Assembly (NCBI RefSeq): GCF_932276165.1
Contig: NC_063992.1
Coordinates: forward strand, 11,728,001 to 11,792,000
From: Plutella xylostella
Taxonomy: Eukaryota; Arthropoda; Insecta; Lepidoptera; Plutellidae
Direction of reading: 5' to 3'
DNA: 64,000 nt
The position numbers and the translations under genes are program-made. The notes beneath the pieces are model-generated. The model did no database searches and had not been told where the DNA came from. It saw only the letters and a program-made list of their open reading frames with translations. Shown piece by piece: positions 42,701 to 54,800 of this stretch (position 1 is the first letter of the stretch; each line of letters begins with the position of its first letter).

Positions 42701-45700
42701 GTGTCGGAAACTTCCTTCACTGCGGATGACTAATCAGCTTCCGAGAGGCTACTTAAGGTTTACCACACTCCCTTATGTCCGTTAATACTCCAATCAAAAC
42801 CTGGACTTACGTAAATATTCGATTACCTACTGTATGTTGTTAATGGGCTGGTTTATTGGTTTTGACATCACTCGTGTTCATCTTCTTAGCGTGTCGGTGA
42901 CAAACCGCTAATCAATTAGGATGGGACAAACAAGGCAATGGTTTCATAAAAGTAGAAACGTTTTCTTAGTCATACGACACATACAACAGTATTTATCTTT
43001 AAACTGGTGTATGTGTTAATATCTGATCGAACCCGGGACCCTCGGCACAGCAGTCAGTCACTAGCCACTAGGGCATGCAATACCGCAATACCGGTATTAG
43101 GGACAAAATTTACGCTTTTTTCAATACCGGTATTGAAAGTTAATACCGGTATTGAAGTAATACCGGAATCGGACTTTTTTAGGCTATAATAAAGCGATTA
43201 AGATATAGTATTCCTATGTACTGTGAAAGCGCACTTGTTTCCAACCGTTTGATGCAGTTTTCGGCCGTTTGATATCTACTGTTGTCCATGCGTAAACGGA
43301 CACTGGATGTAAAAATAATAATTTATTGTAAAATTTAAACTCTAATACTCAATTCTCGTAAAAATTTATTACAAAATACTGAATTTCATTGCTTTTTCTC
43401 GTTTTATTTTGACCTATACGACCTTTAATCACAATATATGCCATTTATTACAAGGAAATCTAATACCGGTATTAATACCGGGATCCCGGTATTGAGTTGC
43501 AATACCGGAACTCAATACCGGTATTGAAAATAGTTCCGGTATTGCATGCCCTACTAGCCACAGCGCGTTGCGGACTTCCGTGAAGAGGGTTTGTGACCGT
43601 GGAGCAAGGATTAGCCAGTTATGTTAGCAACGTTTTCTGCCGCATTGTGCGTCAAACTCGGACGTATACAAGGTGGGACACATTGATGTAGCACAAGGGC
43701 TAGTCTAGTAACGATTTGGATGAATATCTACTAATATAATCTTTCATTGTACATTTTGTTTGCCGTAATCCAGCAATCTACCCTAGAGTGTAAACAATAG
43801 TATTCTGACCTGCGCGATCTCCTTCTTGGCGCAGCAGAAGTTGATGAAGCAGACGTTGACGAAGTCCATCCCGTGGCACACCGTGACCGTCTTGTCCTCC
43901 AGCGCGCCCGCCGGGCCCATCGACACCACGTGCCGCACGCGCATGTCCTGCGAACCACCAGCTAGAGTATACAGGGTGTTGCAACAGTGCTGAAGTAAAC
44001 GACGTAGGGAACGACAACGGGAACGTATACAGATTGTTGCTGGTCTGGCAGGTGTGTTGGCTCATCTCCCTGATCAAGTCTTTTGTTGTTATGTTCTGCT
44101 TTTCTTACTAAGAATTCACAATAAATGTATGGACAATTCATAAACTTTCACTCAAAATAACTTTCTTAATTCAAGGAATAAAAGTTGTTCAGAATGACCA
44201 CTTGAGTTACCCCCAATTTGATGACTATACTATTCCCTAACACTGGATGTTAGTACAAGTACAGTAGATAGTTAAAGACTGGATGAACTAAAACATTGCA
44301 GTAGAAAATGATGGGTATCTGCAACCCTGAATGATGTTCGCTAGAGAGTAGGCGGTGGAGCTGGCGGGTGCTCGGGAGGCCCTCGAGTCGAGGAGGCCCC
44401 GCGCCGCGGCCGCCGCGGTGTGCGCCGCTTACTGTCTTAGGAGTACTTGTGTATTAGCTTTAGTAAGCTACGCTTATTACGATTAGAAGGTACTAAATCC
44501 CGCCCATTTCTCCTACACAATTGAAACGAAACTTTTTCGTGTACCAGTTACGTGCTAGTCTCTAGAAAAAGTTAGTCTAGTTAGAATTCTTAAAATATTT
44601 TTTCTCGAGAATCTATTGATTCAAAGTGTTGTAAATTTACGATTTGTTTACAGCGGGCAGTGCCAGGCGCCTAGTGAAGTAACATTTGTTTACCGAACAT
44701 CAATAGAGCGATACTGCAGACAATCCCCCGATCTCCATCAAACTGTTGTATGCTGGGACCAGGTGGGAACAGCGGCTTTATTATACGTACTTACATATTA
44801 CATAACTTTTTCCCTTTTGAATATGATCAGTATCTAAACTTCTTTCGTGATAACTTTGATCGTGAAAGAAGGCATACTGTATCAAAAGAAATGTAAGAGA
44901 AATATCAGATTATTTCACATCGCCGTTTTTTTTTAATATAAAGCATGCAATTTGGGAGGAGGCTCGCCAGCAGCCGCGAACCCCGGCTGTACAGCGACAA
45001 CGTGGCTACACGTCGACCCAGCATCGGAATAACTGCACGGAATTAGCAGCTTCCTACACCTCCCTACTACTAACTATAGTACCGTCTCCGCCGCCGGTCG
45101 AAACTGCAGCAGCGGGCGACGTTGTTCCGACTCATATTAAAAATCCATTAACGACGCTTAAAATACGGATGTATAAGGAACGAAAAGCTTCTGAGCTAAA
45201 ACTGCTCAAATGATAAAATATTTTACTGAAATAGCACGATCGTGCATCGAGCGGTGGTAGCTCAGTCGGGTGAGCGCCCGCTTCTCAATCAAGAGATGCG
45301 GGTTCGAATCCCGGCGCTGACATGTACCAATGAGTTCTTTTAACTTAAGTACAATGTATACCATCGCTCTTACGGTGAAGGAAAACATCGTGAGGAAACC
45401 TGCATATCTAGATCTAGCACATCTAGATATGTGAACCCACCAACCCGCAGTGGACCAGCGTGGTGGGAAATGGTCCAAGCTTAGGAAGGCAGTTTAGACC
45501 TTGGGGATATGCACAAAGGTTCCACTCGAGAGAGCCAGGTGCAGGTACTTACACCCCCACAGAGAATAGAATAGAATAGCACGATCGTGCATCGTGTAAA
45601 ACTTTCAAGTGACGGAAAGCAATGTCCCTGGTCCTGGATGAGGCAGGGACTCGCATGTCACGGATGTCGACTCAAAGGATATTAATTTATGCCTCATATA

Positions 45701-48700
45701 CCAATAATGAACCGCCATGCTCAGTCGGGTTGGATACAATATTAAGCGCCTAAATATTCCATAATATTCCAGTAGTAATAGACGCTATTAATGCCTAATC
45801 AACAATACAATTACCAACTGTAATTAACTCCATATTCAAGTATAATTAAATGTCTAAAGTCCCAGCATGTTGTATGAAACTGGGATCGGGTGCTCCATGT
45901 TACGTGATATTAAAATAATTAGAAGGAATAATTACCATAGTCGACACGTATATATATTTTTTAAAGTAAGTATTCTTTTTATCTAGTCCTGTCGGGAGCC
46001 CCATTGTGGAGGTTGCGGTAATAGGTAATATACTTTCTTTTTCTTAAATTATACGAAAAAAAAACGATTCTAGCTGCCATGGCCTGGGCACACCTCGTGA
46101 TGGTATTCCGCGCGGGCGATGTCCACGTGACGTGATATTGATCTGGCCGGGGCGGGCGGACCGGGCCAGGGCGGCCGGGGCGGGCGGCCAGGACGGGCGG
46201 GCTGAGCCGGCACATTCCTCGGCGGCGGTCGCCGGTGCGGCGTGCATTGCTGCGGTGACACATGGTCGCAGGCACGCCGCGGCCGCCGCACGTACAGCGA
46301 CGAATTGCGACTATGTACCTAAGTGCTGGAATGTGTTTCAGTTTGCGGAAATATAGCATTAACCTATTCTATTCTATTCTATTCTCTGTGGGAGTGTACC
46401 TGCACCTGGCTCTCTCGAATGGAACCGTTGTGCATATCTCTAAGGTCTAAACTGCCTTCCTAAGCTTGGACCATTTCCCACCATGCACGCTGGTCCACTG
46501 CGGGTTGGTGGGTTCATATATCTAGATGTGCTAAATCAAGATATGCAGGTTTCCTCACGATGTTTTCCTTCACCGTATAAGAGCGATCGTATACATTGTA
46601 CATAAATTCAAAGAACTCATTGGTACATGTCAGCGCCGGGATTCGAACCCGCATCTCTGGCGTGAGAAGCGAGCGCTTACCCGACTGAGCTACCACCGCT
46701 CTTTAGCATTTAGCATTAGCCTGTTTTCAGTCTCTTTTCATCCAATAATCCGTACAATCAGTCCCACCGAGGCTCCACCGCCGGATCGCAGAGAAGCCGT
46801 CAGCTTGACACCGTTGAGCTGAACCTCACACTCGTGTACCTCTTTCGTATTATCAGTTTTACCTGGAAATTATTTGCAGTAAATAGAAAGAAAGTCTATG
46901 TATTTTACGCGTATAGTAGTATGGATGGAGTTCCGGAGTCGCAGCGGCGGAGTGGAGACGGAGATGAGTACATGGTACGATTCAACAGCATTTATTCAAA
47001 CGAAACAGTTTGTGACCCACTTGTACACAAAGACGACATTTTGCTAACATTTCACGGAAATGAAAGAAGAGTTACGGCGTACATACGTAGGTAGAGGTAC
47101 CTACGTGCGCACCGCGCGGGTACTCGTGCAGACCTACCCGCGGCAAAGCGGAGCGCACGCCTTTGGAAAACTTGACAGTTTAATGAAATGTTGGACTTAT
47201 GCTTTTCATAAAGCCATCTGTAATCTCGGTTTCATTCCACTCGTACTAAAATGTATAAGTATATCGTATACATACATACGGAGGAGTTTCAGTCGGCCAC
47301 TAATTACTGTTAGTGCATCTCGGGGTGCTCGTGAATTGACAATAGGTGTTCGTGGAACGGAGCCGGCTCGTGTGTCGCCGCCGGGCGAGGCAGGCGGCTT
47401 CAGTGCGCCCTTCACTAAGCCATTTCAATACATCGACGTATTGCTCTGCTCGTCCTCGCACCTTTGAGATACACGACAAAGCAGCTCGGGCAACGACTCG
47501 TTATAGCTTCTCCCTGAATGCATCGCTCTCTGGTGGGTATGTCGGGTATATCAGGAGCAGCAGTACCTACGTGTTGCAGCCACTACAGATGTGCACACTG
47601 CACACCTGAGCAAATATCAACTTCACATGCAACGCTGCTATAAAAATACGTTATGAGATATACACTTGGCGAAACTATAGAGCGGTGTTTGCCGCGGCGG
47701 CGGAACCCAAAAGCCTTAATCCGAGAGCGTTCAGCGAATAAAAAAAAGTGAGTAATACCGGAGTTTTCCCCCATCCGCCCCCCGTCCCCCTTCCCCCTCG
47801 CATCACGTGAGATTGATTGCATCATGTATTCTATTTCCTAGTTTCCTGCCACTGTGCTGGTGAATGTTGCTGTAGTGTCGTTTGCACGGCGCGGCTGCGG
47901 TCCTCACTACCACAGTTACAAAGTGGGTAAAAGGATTAGATTTCCATCCCTGGCAGAGTCGAATCTAGTATTCATTTCTCATGGATATTTGTGATAAGGT
48001 CTTATACAGCGAATGTATTAATTATCGGAGATGATTAGATCATCAAAGATAGCAATTTACCTGTTAGATATCTCATTCAAAGTCACTGCATGCCATACGT
48101 TATGTTGGGTATTTGTTTATACCGAGCATTATATCAGTGAGCAACGTCCCGCCGGTGGCGTCGTGGATCAGTCTCGGCGCGAGGCGCGACCGCTAATATT
48201 AGCGCCCAATCAATACCTGCCGCCGAGTGTACCAGCACCACCCGCCGTGCACCGCTGTGTGCCGTCCACACGCTCCTCACACTCGCCACTCGACACACAC
48301 ACGCTCCACACACTCGTCACACACACTCCACACTCGGCAATCACAGACAAGCATCCGCCACAGCACACAGCAAATCAATCAAACCATCCATCCACTCCTA
48401 TAACTAGTGCATTTACGTTAGCATTGCGTAAAACGCCATGTTATAGGGTAACATTTATCATCACCGCCATATTAAATCAAAGCGAATTTAACAAACGTTA
48501 AGAAGTTTGAAAAGTAGATACTAGAGAGTCCAGAATTCGGATTTAGCCGAGAGCATTCGACGAAAAAATGCACTCTGCGAGAGCTCAGTAATTAATGTTT
48601 TAAAAACCAAACTCGGACGCTGAAATGAACTGAATATTAAACCTGCTTCCTGTTCCGTTCCTAGATTAACGTTCTTTGTTTTACTGTGTTTTTAAACCGA

Positions 48701-48816
48701 CTTCATTCTAATGTTCTTGTTTAAAATAATGAAGCCCCTCTCCGAACTTTTCCAGTGTACAGCAGTGTTTGTGGAGCAAAAATGTTCTGCAAAGTTGATG
48801 GAAGTCCGCCCGCGGC

Positions 48817-48847
<31 letters not shown>

Positions 48848-51800
48848 GCGCGCTACATTGATGACATTCAGACAAAGCTGCGCTACATTCAAAATTCACT
48901 ACACTCACGGGACAAAGGGAATTTCAAATAACCCCCAATACAAAGCGCGCTCTAAATCTGAAATACAACCGGTGCAGCCAACGAGCCGCTCTTCATATCT
49001 CGATATTCATAGTGCACGGAGTCATGGTCTAAGAAGCGTCTCACTACACAGGCTCGGCTGCGGCCACTGCAACAGTCGCTTTTGTCACTATCAAATTCAT
49101 GGAATCGAGATTCTAACAACAAATAATAAATAAATGATGTCTGGTCTCTCAGGTTCTACCTTTTTTGGCATAAGATTTATTTGCCTAATCTCGTATTGCA
49201 TAGTAACGTTTGGTCAAAGTCTCGTTACGCCGAAAATCGTATGGCATAAATCTCGTTTAGTAAAAAGTTATTTCGCATAACATTGTTTAGTCTAATAATG
49301 GTATGGCCAAATCTTGAATAGCCTAATAATGCTATGGCATAGGTTTATACAAAGTAATAATATTCGTTTGGCTTTAATTTTGACGGAGCGTCTCCCTACA
49401 TAGCGCAAACTGGTGCCTTGTATTGATTCCGCTGTTTGGAAAACGCTTCGCTCCGCTTCGCTGCGCTCCGCTTTGGTTTTGATGAACATGTGCACCTAAC
49501 ACGCTCCTCCTCGCTTTGCTCGTCGTCGCACCTATTTTTAGGTTTCGATCTCATGGGGTTTGTAATAATTATATTGGTCGTTAACTTTAGATTTTTTGAT
49601 CATACAATATCGTGATTTTCGGGATGTAGGAGAAAAATACCACAATTTGTACATTTACTACATACTTAATATATTATTTATTAAGATAACATTAGGAGAA
49701 ACAAGATTATACATAGGTATAGACGAACATAAATTTGAGCAAACGAAACTTAGGTGTTTAAAGATTGTGCCTAAAGAGTTTTAGACGAAACGAGCCTTAT
49801 GCCACATAAGTCTTGGGAAAGTGATGGTTCGGCCAAAAAAGTTTAGACCATACGAGTTATGCGAAATGAGTTTTGGTCAATAAAGATTATGCAAGATGAG
49901 CGGAACCCGGTCTCTCAGTGTATGATGTTTAGTGTTTTACTGTGTGTTGGTGAGGCAACAATCGAAGTTATGCAAGAATATGTCTACCTCGGGCAGACTA
50001 TTCGGCTAGGCAGAAGCAACTTCGACAAGGAGGCTGCAAGGCGCATCCAACTGGGTTGGGCTGCATTCGGGAAACTTCGTCACATATTCTCCTCGGCCAT
50101 TCCTCAGAGCCTGAAGACAAAAGTCTTCAACCAGTGCGTCCTGCCAGTGATGACGTATGGTGAGACGTGGACACTGACGGTAGGACTGGTCCACCGATTT
50201 AAAGTCGCTCAGCGTGCTATGGAGAGAGCTATGCTTGGGGTTTCTCTGATGGATCGTATCAGAAATGAGGTTATCCGTCAGAGGACTAAGGTTACCGACA
50301 TAGCTGTCAAAATATGCAAGCTGAAGTGGTAGTGGGCTGGTCATATCTGCCGAAGAACCGATAACCGTTGGGGTAGACGAGTTCTCGAGTGGAGACCACG
50401 AACAGGCAAACGCAGAGTGGGACGCCCTCCTGCCCGCTGGACTGACGACCTTAGACGGGTGGCGGGTAGTGGTTGGATGAGGAAGGCCGAGGACCGAGTG
50501 TTGTGGCGCTCCTTGGGAGAGGCCTATTTCCAGCAGTGGATGATTATTGGCTGATGATGAATAGAAAGAAAGCTATCTAAACGACACCTTCTGCAATATT
50601 GAAGTATTTTGTACTTACATTTAACAGTCCATCAGAAAATAACTAACTAAAACGTAAGATTTATGTTCAAATTTTAAATGAAATGTTTTAAGAATTCGGG
50701 GACATTTGGTGTCGACATTTTGTGAGTGGAACATTTTCATTGCTCATGAGTGTACATTCATAGATGTAGGTACCTATTCTTTAATCTCGTCGTGAGCAGG
50801 TGAGCACTCCTCTCTCCGTCGAGGCCCGAGGCAGAGGGGGGGCGGCACCGGTGCAACAGAACAATCGACGCCAGTTTCTATTCAACAGGGTCCCCTCCAG
50901 CCGAGGACCGGCTTTGTCCTAATTTAGGCGTCGACTTCTATGATAAACTGGGAAGATCTAATTTCATAGAATCAAATAGCATAACACGAAAACAGTTCTA
51001 CATTAAGTGAAACTAGTAGTAGGTATGTAATTGTATGTAACTATGCACTCGGCTTAGCAGCTGCTCTACTATCGACCGAGCCATCATCTCTATTCCAAAA
51101 TCTTCTGGAATTAAATCTTTTGTAATGAATATTGTAAAGGTACGGAAATGAGCGGGTTTGTGGGGAGTATCCCGGAGTCTCGCCGCGCCGGGCCGTGTAG
51201 CTGATTCCACTAAACTAATGGATTACAGATCGCTAGAGCATGGGCGAGCGGCGGCGGCGGCGGCGGCGGGGGTTTGTACGTTAGGGTGGATAGGGTTATA
51301 TCGTTTGACTTGTGTTGTAACCTAGTTGTAACATTTACGTGTATGCCTCTTTGTATGTGTGTAAATCATAAACTGCTGAACCGATTTCAAATTCAAGCCG
51401 TGAAATCAACTTGAGTTCGCTTGCGATTTGATAAGATGACAATGGAAAACGCAGATGCAGCAAGCGTTTGAATGTCTCACTTAATTAAGTTTAATCTAGA
51501 GAGTACTCGTTGCGTCTACCTCAGCACCTAGGCATAGGTATTAATCTTGGGAACTATATGATTAAAAAAAAATGATTTGCGCTTAGGTATATAGATAATA
51601 TGTATATTGATTTGTGGTGAGCTTGAGTAAGAATATTACAGTCTCCATTGAAAACAATCCGTTTGCTCTCAGATCGTCGTTCGATATAGGACTTTTCGAA
51701 GACTACATTCATCACTCATCTCTTGAACGTATTTATTATTATTATTTCGTTTATTTTCCAAAAACATTTTATAATAGGTACATAAGAGTTTACATATACA

Positions 51801-54800
51801 TATTTACATAATAAAATACCTATACCTAATACTGATCAAAAAAGATATAAAATTACATGTCTATGTACAGATGAACATAATATGACTATTATATCCATTA
51901 GTGTGCTTGAAAAAGATTTTTAATTTAAAGCTAATAGCAAAACCGTGTTCGGTAGTGTTGAGGCATGTGATAGTTGTTGGGAGTTGAGTGCTTTTGTGGA
52001 ATAAATATACGCATTAAAATACAAATAGTGTTTGTAGTTCAGCGGCGGCGGCGGCGGCGGCGAGGGGCTCTGCTTGTGATGAGTTCCGCCCGCCCCCGGG
52101 ACCGCCGCCCGCCCTCACACAACACACCACATTTCATTTCATATTCATAAATATCTTAACTGATAATAAATACCTGTATGACTTTAAAACAATAGATGAA
52201 TTTATCAAAGCCATAAAAAAACTGTTAAGTACAGTTTGAAACAGAAATGTTAAAAATGTACGTTAGTTACGCTGAAATAATTCATATACGATTAATAATA
52301 TTCAATTCAACTAGTAACAGTAAACGACGATGAAATTTCAATCAAAGTAAGGAACGTAAACATTAGTGTAATGCGATAAGCATGTTTCCGTCTCCGCCGT
52401 CAGTCGCTATCTGCGCCGTGACGTCACGCCGCCGCCGCCGCCGCCGCCCTAGCTAATTAATAAAGAACCTTCGTCAATGTCTATTCTACTCTAAAGTGGA
52501 TGTACTGATGGTTCTTATGGAACTCTATAACAGCTCTACCTCGAGCGGGTAGGGGCGGAACCGCGCGGCCCACTCTACCATCGACTTCACTCACTTCTAG
52601 TGCTAGAATCGTTTTGCAGTCAGCGCCAGCTGAATGTCCTAATAGCATTGCACCATAGGTAAAGTATGAGGTGAGCATTCAGAAGTTCAGATTCCATGAG
52701 CCAGGTGACGGCCAACATAGGATAAAGTACATCAAAGATAATCTAAGCAGGTCTAAGCTTGCTTAGCTGATGAAAACTCCGATGAAGATGTTGTTTTTCC
52801 TCATTTATTATTAGTGATGATAAGAAAGTACGTGACAAATGTCCTGCTCAGTTCCGTTTCCACTAGGTCCCCCCTCCGGCGCCGCCGCCGCCGCCGCCGC
52901 CGCCGCTCGGCTCGCGGGCGGCATGGCGTCCTGTCAGCTCTCACCACTGATTGAAGTATACCATCAAATCCTCTTTTAAATTATTACAATCTACACATAG
53001 TATCTATCTATCTCAAGGGCTCATTCTGAACAACTTGGGATAAAATTACGTGTATTTTAGGACAGCAACCTTTGGTCACATGACTTTTTAGTATGGGTAA
53101 GGGTTAATTATTTTTTCACAAATTATCAAAATTCATATAAGTTTTTGACGATAGCTGGGGCTCAACTCAATTCTCTACCACCCGCCATTAAACTCTATCC
53201 GGTCGGTGGCGCATCATCATAACGCCATATAAATAGTGACGTTTAAGCGCCATTTACAGTGCCACAAACTTATCTGTTCCGGTGACAGCTCACGTAAATG
53301 TGTAATATTTCTTCATTCTATAAGATTTTAAGTTTGCCGGTAGTGGTAATTCGCTCTTGTGGTTTCAATAAACCCATCTAATCTAAATCAATATATAATT
53401 CATTAGTAAATAATGAGATATGGATCAATTAAGTTCGCTCTCACCGGAACAGATAAGTTTGTCGCACTGTACAGAACAGAGTGAGTGACTGACCTTGGGC
53501 ACCTTGGCGTGCACGCCGGTGCGCACGTCGCGCACGGTGGCCAGCTCCAGCAGCTCCACCTCGTGGTTCTGGTCCGTCCAGTACAGGAAGAACCCGCGCC
53601 CGTCCACGCGCAGCGTCACCGGCACGCCCGCGCCCGACTCCTGCACACACACACACATTAGTTACTGACACTGTAAATTGGACCAGTTGAAAGGAAAACA
53701 AATTTAGTAAGTGCAGCCTGCAATGTATTCAGAGGCGCGAGCATAGGATTCGATACTATTTTCGAATCTACACGAAGGGTCGCTTTTACCAAACGCTAAA
53801 CGTATTTAAATCAAATTTTAAATAAATTTTGTACCAACTGACAGACGTATGACAGGCTACTAAATACATTTAGCGTTTGGTGAAATTCCACCTAACATGG
53901 AAAAAACAAATGCCACTTTTGGAACTAACAAATTTGCCTTACATTTTGACAGTGACATTTGACGATACGCAACGTAAACAGAGGTTTCGAATCCTGTGCT
54001 CGGGCAACTGGATTCAATTTAATGTTGTCAAGGTGGCATAATACATAAAACTTCACCAAAGAATAAGTTTCACTTGTGTTGTGACCATACTGGATAAAGG
54101 CACCTTCCAAACATACTAAGATGCAATCATATTATGATTATAATCTGCATACTGATTCATTCTTAAGCAGTGATGCATTCTTTCAACCTGGTATAAACTG
54201 TGTAGATTTTAAAGATATTTTAGCCAAATGCCAGCAATGCTTATTACTGTGAATTGGGAATGGTAACAGGAAGGCACAATATGTGCCACAAGATAGCAAA
54301 ACAGTGATTGTGATGTGATGCATCCAATTGTTTAGATATGCTGAATTACATATTTCACACTAATATTGAAACATTTCTGTTGTACAAACTATTGTACTGA
54401 TTATAAGACATGGTTTGGCAGTGGAAATAAATATTTACATCAACAACTTTTCTTAAAAGATTTTGTACCTCAGAAGGAAAAAAGGATCCCTTATGATCAC
54501 TATTACTTGGTTGTCCGTCTGTCTCTCGGTCTGTCACCACCTATTTTCTCAAAAACAGGTAAATGGTATCAAGCTGATATTTCGCATGCAACATTACACA
54601 TTTATGGCCAATTTTGGGATACCTCCTACAAACGTTGAGTGGAGATTTTTATTTCCATTGTTTTGGTGATGTATCTTTAAATAGGTCTTCAAAAAATATT
54701 ATAGGTATGCTCAAACCATTTTTTTTATTCTGTCATTGGTTTACGAAATATTAAGCTTCATGGTGCAAATTTTTGTTAGACTCAAGTGTTCCCCCCCTCC

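Noticed and set aside
45250..45322. tRNA gene (box A and box B present); also at 59073 and on the minus strand at 46630, 62740 and 63410
   Set aside because: The sequence continues into a shared ~250-bp body and AGAAT tail with target duplications, so these are SINE heads, and the acceptor stem does not pair properly.
46044..46359. GC-rich overlapping ORFs on both strands
   Set aside because: Pro/Arg/Ala-rich in all frames because of GC content; no domain.
47060..47467. 135-codon ORF, plus strand
   Set aside because: No family resemblance; neighbouring frames are equally open and biased.
48031..48501. 156-codon ORF, plus strand
   Set aside because: No recognised domain, low-complexity His/Pro/Thr composition, and it lies inside a PLC intron.
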